23,923 nt of DNA. Origin: Penium margaritaceum (taxonomy: Eukaryota > Streptophyta > Zygnematophyceae > Desmidiales > Peniaceae). Where the stretch lies: assembly GCA_023375785.1 (NCBI GenBank), contig SZWC01009447.1, positions 43,016 to 66,938 on the forward strand, given 5' to 3'. Under the pieces are notes generated by a model, which did not search any database, was not told the DNA's origin, and saw nothing but the letters and a program-made list of their open reading frames with translations. A program made the position numbers and the translations under genes. Numbering within the stretch: the stretch's first letter is position 1; every line of letters begins with the position of its first letter. Positions 18,364 to 23,923 of the stretch are shown here, piece after piece.

Positions 18364-19621
18364 GCAGCGGAAAGGCGAACACTACGATGAGACATTTGCG
18401 CCCGTCGCCAAGTTCACAAGCATCCGGACGATCCTCGCGGTGGCAGCCGCAAAGGACATGGAGATCCACCAAATGGATGTCAAGACGGCATTCCTGAACG
18501 GCATCATCGACAAGGAGATCTACCTTGAGGTGCCGGAGGGGGTGGATGCACCGGAGGGCAAGGTGTGCAAGCTGCAGAAGGCCTTGTACGGGCTAAAACA
18601 GGCGCCCAAGTGCTGGTACCAGCAGATGGACGGCTAAATGGCGGAGCTCGGCTTCAAGCGCTGTGAGTCAGACAACAGCAAGTATGCGCGACGCAGCAAG
18701 GGACTCCATCAGATCGTCGCACTCTACGTGGATGACCTGGTCATGTGTTCATCAGATCTGGCGGCTTTGCAGCAGCTCAAGGAGCAGCTCAGCAACAGAT
18801 TTAAGATGATAGACATGGGGGAGCTGGAGTACTACCTTGGTGTGAGCATCACGCGGAACCGGAGGGCGCGCACGCTTGAGCTAGGGCAGGCCAAGTACGT
18901 GGCCAAGGTCTTGAAGCGGTACGGCATGGAGGACTGCAAACCAGTGGGCAGTCCGGTCTCCACAAGCTGTGAGCTGGGTGCGGCGATGGCGCCGCAAACC
19001 AAAGAGGAGAAGGAGGACATGGTGGAGGTACCCTACCAATCGGTGGTGGGCAGCCTAATGTATGCCATGGTGGCGACTCGGCCGGACTTGGCCTACGCGG
19101 TGGGTCAGGTGAGCAGGTATGTGGCCAACCCTGGGCCACTACACTGGCAGGCAACACGACATGCGCGCTTGAAGTACGACGAAAAGGGGAGGTTAGACCC
19201 CTTGCAGCTGGTCTGCTACACTGACGCACACTACGCCGGCGATGTGGACAAGAGGAATTCCACTTCTGGCTATGTGTTCGTCCTCGCAGGTGCAGTGGTC
19301 TCGTGGTGCAGCAGGAAGCAGTACTACATTGCCACCTCCACAGTGGAGGCGGAGTACGTCGCTCTGGTCGAGGCGGTCAAGGAAGCGGTGTGGCTCCGCA
19401 TATTGCTGGGGGAGCTGGGCGTGCCGCAGCAGGAGCCTACGGTGGTTCAAGAGGACAACACCGGCTCCATCTCGCTGACCAACAACCCGACGTAGCACAG
19501 GAGGACGAAGCACATCGACGTGCGCTACCACTACGCACGCGGCATGGTGGAGAAGGGACAGGTTGTGCTACATCATTGTAGCACAAAGCACATGCTCGCA
19601 GATTACTTGACCAAGGCGTAG
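18364..19621 (+). pseudogene. copia reverse transcriptase and RNase H (second copy onward)
   Basis: Starts within the repeated RT segment and continues through GFKRCESDNSKY, the YVDD active site at 18725-18736, YYLGVSITRN, SPVSTSCELG and RPDLAYAVG. RNase H shows its acidic residues in YTDAHYAGD, VEAEYVAL, EDNTG and TKHIDVRYH. Stops at 18635 (TAA, where Trp is usual), 19493 (TAG) and 19619 (TAG) interrupt it. Around residues HWQATRHARLKY (19144-19180) the sequence is shorter than in relatives, suggesting a deletion of roughly 15-20 codons before RNase H. Confidence 0.92.
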
Positions 19622-19750
19622 CCCCAGGATCGGCATGTCATCAGCCTTGCAGGGCTTAGGTTGACAAGCTGTGAAGGGCTTGAAGGCGCAGGAGCAGACG
19701 AGTAAAGAGTGAGCATGAGGCATCCGGCATGGAAGGTACACGGGTGAGAT

Positions 19751-20464
19751 TGTTGAAAAGTGCCCCTGCCATGGATGCCGTTTGCCGTTTTCCTGGTCCG
19801 ACCACTAGAAAGTGGTTGGATGTCCAATCTGATTGCAGATTTGGACTCCTTGGATTTTCCCATGCGATTTCAAGCTTTTAGTTTCTCGATTTGGTTGAGA
19901 ATTCAGAGAGTTAGCCCTACCCAAAGTTTGGGTGGTGCGGCGGGTGGAATCTGGTACCCGTCCGAGGTGACGGGAAACTCCACCGCCAGTGGTCCGTGTT
20001 CAGCTCCAACTGGCTCAATAGACCCCAAGGCCCTAGAGGAAGCAACCAGGGAGGTCCCCTGGACCAGGTCGAGCCGCCCTTTGACTTGTCAATCAAAGAA
20101 AGGCGCTTCGAGCCGTCGTCGGCTCGTGTCGGAGACGACTCACGTCGGCGGCAGCCAAAGGCGGCTCCACCAAGGGTTGCTTGGATGGGCGTAGCAGGGG
20201 CTATACTGCTCCGTTTTGGGCATGCTTGGATGCGTTGGAAATCTCAGATCACAGGCTATAAGAATCTGATGCAATCTCACCAAAAAAAACTAACCATTAA
20301 TGGTTCGCATCCTTTCTCAGTTTCCGCAATCTGCATTCTGCCTGAATTTTGCTCCCTTGGTGTTGTGGCGACCCAAAGCACACACCTCCCTTGGAAGTCT
20401 CTTTGCAGTCAGAAGCCGTGGACACTTAGGCAGTTCAGGGCACGCCAGGACAGCATTCCTGACA
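19751..20464 (+). repeat. copia 3' LTR
   Basis: Runs from TGTTGAAAAG to CCTGACA. It is homologous to 14519-15230 over its full length, with scattered substitutions and small indels such as the extra G near 19779. It is followed directly by the right target duplication. Confidence 0.95.
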
Positions 20465-20469
20465 GTAGT
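20465..20469. repeat. target site duplication, right copy (GTAGT)
   Basis: Follows the CA end of the 3' LTR directly and matches 14514-14518. MULE coding sequence resumes from here on the minus strand. Confidence 0.93.
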
Positions 20470-21617
20470 TAGCTGCATGCTCGCTCACTGACCGCAGGTG
20501 ACGTGACGCGTAGTGAAACTGCTCGTGGATGAGGGCCTGTGTGTACTTCCAGGCCTAGTATGCCGCCTTTTTGCCAAACTTCTCCACGATGTTTTGCCGC
20601 AGATGCCAGGCACAATAAGTGTGGGTAGCGCTGGGCAATTGTCTTACTAGAGCCTTGGCGAGGCCAGCTTCTCTGTCCGACACAAGGACTGCACCTGCAG
20701 AACGCGGTGTGGGATAAGCTCGTGCCAAATTCTCACAAAACCACATCCATGTTTCCTCGTTCTCAATGGACACCAGTGCTCTGGCAATGGGGCATGCATG
20801 GTTGTTCGCGTAACAGAATGCGCAACTAGCATCACTTGGTTGTGGCCGTTCTTCAGGAAGGTGCCGTCCATTGTCATGATCCTCCGTGAGTAGTCCAGCC
20901 TAGGCGGGTGGCCCGAGGCGCCACGAACGCCCACTTGAACTTGTTTTGTGCATCCATCTTTGCGACTGCATGCGTTGCTGGATCATGGCGTTTCAGCTAC
21001 ACTCCCATGAACACAAAACTTGTCAAACCTTTGTTGCACGGTATAGCATATAAAAGTGAAGAACATTGCGGGACTGACAGCAAAACATACCTCTTGACAC
21101 AGCGCTGGAAACATAGTCCATGATTTTGCCTTTGCGCCTATGAGTTGGGCCTGGGCTAGTGATCTTGCATGGTATAGCGTACAGTTGGCCACCTGAATTC
21201 CCGCGTCTTCTTTAATGATGGCTCTCAGCATCACCGGAGGTGTTGTCGGATCCTGCGCCATTTGCGACAGTATGTGCCTTGCAATCCACCTAGTTGTTTG
21301 GATGGGGCTCCCATGGCTAATAGCCGGGGTGCAGCTGTGTCCTTCTGTAACATGGGAGACTTTCACCGTCCTCAGCTCTGAAGACGCAACGGCGCGTACG
21401 TTCCACGTGCAACTACATCTCACACCCTCCACGCAGCGTACGGCAATCCGGCCAGGCTCGCTGCGCACCCACTGAAGGCCGAAGCGGTTTGCTATGGCGT
21501 GGTCCTTGATTGCCGCCCTGCAGGCAGCCATGTTGCGGAACGTTTTGCCCTCGATGACCTCGTCACCTTCTGCCTTTCTGTTCTTGGTCGTGCCGTTGAG
21601 AGAGCTGTCTGACGTAC
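20465..21617 (-). pseudogene. MULE transposase, central part (DNA-binding domain and first two catalytic Asp)
   Basis: An exon starts at 21617 after a textbook acceptor (pyrimidine-rich, TTTTGCAG). It encodes the MuDR-type zinc DNA-binding domain (FRNMAACRAAIKDHAIAN, GLQWVRSEPGRI, C-x-C, GHSC) and a WIARHI helix. It ends at 21091 with donor GAG|GTATGT. A 133-bp intron leads to acceptor AAAG|ATG at 20957. The next exon holds MTMDGTFLKN (first Asp at 20868-20866), VSDREAGL (second Asp at 20677-20675) and the CAWHLRQN box. Frameshifts near 20880 and 20800 and a TAG near 20553 break it. The frame runs straight into the copia target site at 20469 and resumes correctly at 14518. Confidence 0.83.
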
Positions 21618-21879
21618 CTGCAAAAGGACAGGACAGATAGTTTGGCAACCATTCACTTCAAGTCACATCTCTGTCAAAACTGTGGGCGGGCACCAAGTAG
21701 GAGACAGCATACGGCAACATGTGCGTAACCAAGCATGTAAACCGCACATCCTGTTCAGAGGACATGCGATGACACATGAAAAAAAGGACGCAAAAAAATC
21801 GAAGACACATATGACCAGTGGAGCCACTAGGACAGAGTACACGGTGCCTTGCCCAGGACTGTGTGTAAGGTGAAGCCTC

Positions 21880-22626
21880 GGTCTGGTCCAGGGAGCATGG
21901 CTCCATCCAAAACAATCGCATGTTCCACGCAACTTCATCTTCCAACCGTCTTTCCCAGTCCTCATAGTCCCAATCTCTGTTCAGCCAGAAGAAGAGTTAT
22001 TCTTTAGCACCTGATTCACGGCTGAAAATGTGGTTTCCCGGACTCTGGTGCTGAGCTGGAACCGGCGGTGGAAGAACTCCGTGCTCGGGAGGCCGATAGG
22101 CGCGGTGCTAAGGTGGTGGTGCAGCAGGTGGTGGTGATGCAGCGGGTCGTGCAGCGGGTGGTGCAGCGGGTGGTGCAGCGGATTGTGCAGCGGGTGGTAC
22201 AGCATGATGTCCAGCAGGTGGTGCAGCAGGTGGTGTAGCGGGTGGCGTAGCAGGTTGTGCAGAGGGTTGTGCAACGGGTGGTTCACCGGGTTGTGCAGCA
22301 GGTGCTACAGCGGGTCGTGCAGCAGGTGGTGCAGCCGGTGATACAACGAGTCGTGCTGCGGCTGGTGCTGCAGTTCGTCCAACGGGTGGTGTAGTAGGAC
22401 GTCCAGTGGATGGTGCAGCGGGCGTCGGGTCGGCGGGTAGTGCACCCGGCGCCGCCACATCCACGCCAGTGGGGCACCATCCCGCCGCAGTCATTGGGTT
22501 CCGCCGTCCATGGTTGTGCCGCCTTGGGTCTAAAGGACCAGACAGAGTTGTTGTGCCTGTTGCCGAAAAGGCAACATGACGGGGAGGTAGTGACTGTGGC
22601 ACGCAAAACTGAGACGCCACAAGCAA
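21880..22626 (-). pseudogene. MULE transposase, probable N-terminal exon with Pro/Ala-rich repeat
   Basis: A minus-strand frame from 22626 reads through TAAGWCPTGVDVAAPG and then a long Ala/Pro tetrapeptide repeat to a TAG at 22108. A different frame then continues with FHRRFQLSTRVRETTFSAV and, after another shift near 21990, NRDWDYEDWERRLEDEVAW and RLFWMEPCSLDQTE. These look like one broken N-terminal exon. A donor was not pinned down; the acceptor of the next exon is at 21618. The assignment to the transposase rests on position and strand, not on a known domain, so a separate upstream gene is possible. Confidence 0.45.
22104..22430 (-). repeat. 12-bp minisatellite encoding Ala/Pro tetrapeptides
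   Basis: About 27 imperfect copies of a 12-bp unit (GTGGTGCAGCGG on the plus strand). Because the unit length is a multiple of three and lacks stop triplets on the minus strand, all three minus frames stay open across it (Ala/Pro, His/Leu and Thr/Cys/Ser repeats). The Ala/Pro frame is the likely coding one because it joins non-repetitive sequence upstream. Confidence 0.85.
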
Positions 22627-22769
22627 CCCACCCTGGCCGGCGGAGATAGCCCATCCTCGTGTAACTGGGCATAGCTGATCTTACAGCGCAATAGTTGTGT
22701 GACGTAGTACCTCGACACATGAGAGGTGTGGACGAGTGGGCGGCCTTGTGGGATGTGTACACACCGGTC

Positions 22770-22793
22770 GGGCGGAGGCGGACGCCTCCGCCC
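22770..22793. repeat. 11-bp perfect inverted repeat with 2-base spacer
   Basis: GGGCGGAGGCG, a GA spacer and CGCCTCCGCCC form a very GC-rich hairpin or cruciform seed. It lies upstream of the presumed MULE coding start, so it may be part of the element's 5' region. Confidence 0.7.
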
Positions 22794-22816
22794 TCCGGGC
22801 ACTGCCCCGGGTCTGG

Positions 22817-22830
22817 GGCGCAATTGCGCC
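22817..22830. repeat. 14-bp perfect palindrome
   Basis: GGCGCAATTGCGCC is its own reverse complement and sits about 25 bp after the preceding GC-rich hairpin. Two-fold symmetric sites like this can bind dimeric proteins; no factor is implied. Confidence 0.65.
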
Positions 22831-23493
22831 AAGAATGGGTACATTGGCATTTTCTGGGCACAATATAATTCTCACGTACCCTGCAATTCAAAACACGCCG
22901 ATCCTCGGCATCGTCACGGCTCTGCACCGGAGAAGCCAAAATGAAACGAACACTCTGGGGGGGGGAACGGTCGGTAGCCAACGTCCATGCTCACGCTGAA
23001 GCTCACTTCCGCCAGTGCATGTTAGAGACCATTCCAACGTACGTGGACGAGTTACGCAGCCAATACACATGCAATACACTCGTGTGACAGGGGACGGAGC
23101 TGACTGGAGCACCTCCGTTTCCACACATGCAGGTTTGGGAGCCAGGCTGGCATCTGCTCATGCGGGCCGTGTTTCATCCATCGTATTGTTTACTTGTGTA
23201 CGTAATGTCAGCATGGTATAGAAGAAGAATCGTCAAAGCCACGGGAAGACCTCTATTCTTAAGGAAAAGCAATTACCCCTTCTGCTCGTTAACGAGTGGA
23301 TCATCGGACCAGTTAATTGAGTAGTTATGTGTACACGTGTGCAGTCGCATTGAAGGCCATGTAGCGTCTCATTGTACGGAAAGCGGAAACGAGAGCCCAA
23401 AATTGAGTTCAGATGAAAAAAAGGTAAGAGCGTGCCCAACGTGCAACGCAAATGACGCAGGTACCAGTAGTCCTTGATAAGTGAAAGTACCAT
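22831..23493. other. unclassified DNA beyond the MULE
   Basis: No gene supported. A run of nine G at 22958-22966 is present. MULE terminal repeats were looked for here and not recognised. Confidence 0.4.
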
Positions 23494-23583
23494 GGGTGGA
23501 TTGTTGCTTTCCTGGAGAGGGATGGGCGGATGGTTGCTTTTCTACCGAACGACGGGCGGATGGTTGCTTTTCTTCCAGACGAC
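23494..23583. repeat. 30-bp minisatellite, three copies
   Basis: Three consecutive 30-bp units (GGGYGGATKGTTGCTTTYCT followed by ten more variable bases). The minus-strand frame 23743-23369 is open through them as a ten-residue repeat with the core EKQPSA. Unit length divisible by three keeps that 124-codon frame open, but its flanks match nothing I know, so coding status is open. Confidence 0.8.
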
Positions 23584-23901
23584 GGGCAGTTGAGAGCCAC
23601 ACTTTGCGTTTTATGGGTATCTGAGCTATTTCACCTTTTTCTAAAAGCCTAGTGCAGTCGACAAGTTGACAAAGAGCATCAAAACATTGGTACAGCTTGT
23701 AACACGTTTTTTTACCATCATGCATATTGGTCGAAGTTGTCACAAACTTCTATATCGGAACAACGAAGGTTGGGGTAGGTGTCCAAAATGTCCTTGGCCG
23801 ATCAGCGTAGAAATCCAAAGGTTGATGCGCCGTGGGCCACAAATGCAAGGACAGGAATACCCACTCATGGAGTTATCAGGCTCGTGTACGTCAGGGACGA
23901 A
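23584..23901. other. unclassified DNA
   Basis: No supported feature. It runs from the end of the minisatellite to the terminal poly-C. Confidence 0.4.
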
Positions 23902-23923
23902 CCCCCCCCCCCCCCCCCCCCCC
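23902..23923. repeat. terminal poly-C run
   Basis: Twenty-two C in a row at the window end. It may be a genuine homopolymer that halted assembly, or a sequencing artefact. Confidence 0.9.

Larger units (their letters stand above)
14519..20464 (+). mobile_element. Ty1/copia LTR retrotransposon inserted in the MULE
   Basis: A 5.95-kb element with LTRs of 712 and 714 bp, both TG...CA, and a perfect 5-bp target duplication GTAGT at 14514-14518 and 20465-20469. Domain order is gag, protease, integrase, RT, RNase H, which is copia (integrase before RT). The LTRs differ at roughly 6% of sites by eye count, so the insertion is not recent. Coding is in one long frame with five stops, then two frameshifts. 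It is oriented opposite to the interrupted MULE gene. Removing it and one target copy restores the transposase frame across the junction. Confidence 0.95.
13308..22626 (-). mobile_element. Mutator-like element (MULE) coding region, split by a copia insertion
   Basis: Minus-strand transposase domains run from about 22626 down to 13308 and are interrupted by the copia element at 14519-20464. Without the insert the coding region would span about 3.4 kb. Terminal inverted repeats and the 9-bp target duplication expected of MULEs were not found by eye, so the true element ends are unknown and could lie outside these coordinates. The presence of spliceable introns, frameshifts and stops indicates a non-autonomous relic. 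Confidence 0.78.

Noticed and set aside
12400..23500. MULE terminal inverted repeats and 9-bp target duplication
   Set aside because: I compared the flanks by eye and found no convincing long inverted pair. A self dot plot on the reverse complement is needed.

Overview
The window looks like non-genic DNA from a large eukaryotic genome. It is dominated by transposable elements in several stages of decay, with few host-like genes. I see no bacterial operons, rRNA, tRNA or CRISPR. The mix is a Ty3/gypsy chromovirus, a Ty1/copia element and a Mutator-like element (MULE) with SWIM and CCHC zinc motifs. With GT-AG introns of about 120-130 bp, this points to the green lineage, either a land plant or a charophyte alga. 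I cannot name the species. Both ends run into simple sequence, (CT)n at the start and poly-C at the end, and there is one N at 18363, so this is a draft contig.

Layout. 1-1334: (CT)n, a purine-rich tract with a canonical G-quadruplex motif, then unclassified DNA. 1335-7788: one complete but ancient Ty3/gypsy chromovirus relic, with two strongly diverged LTRs, a decayed tRNA-Met-like primer site, remnants of gag, protease, RT, RNase H and integrase, a chromodomain, a polypurine tract and a near-perfect 5-bp target duplication (ATATT/ATAGT). 7789-11011: mostly featureless and partly AT-rich, with a compact structure of two crossing inverted repeats at 8508-8583.

11012-12240 is the most novel part. 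It is a tandem cluster of small plus-strand units. Units 1 and 2 encode an unrecognised Trp/His/Pro/Cys-rich small protein. Their C-terminal codons differ almost only at silent positions, which suggests past selection on the protein. Unit 2 has one TGG-to-TGA nonsense change. Units 3 and 4 are shorter, decayed copies on about 245-bp tandem repeats.

12480-13190: an unclassified minus-strand gene-like region whose two open segments join across a consistent 123-bp GT-AG intron. 13308 to about 22626: a minus-strand MULE transposase pseudogene with N-terminal Pro/Ala minisatellite, DNA-binding domain, DDE domain, SWIM finger, AT-hook, CCHC knuckle and acidic tail. It is split by a 5.95-kb Ty1/copia element (14519-20464, plus strand, LTRs of 712 and 714 bp, TSD GTAGT). 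The copia element lies between the second catalytic Asp and the catalytic Glu of the MULE. It is itself broken by stops, frameshifts and a 258-bp RT duplication that straddles the single N. 22627-23923: GC-rich hairpins, a 30-bp minisatellite and a terminal poly-C run.

Order of events, by inference: the gypsy element inserted and decayed first, since its LTRs differ at about a third of sites. The MULE was already in place when the copia element landed in it. The copia LTRs differ at roughly 6% of sites by eye. No transposon here appears able to move itself.
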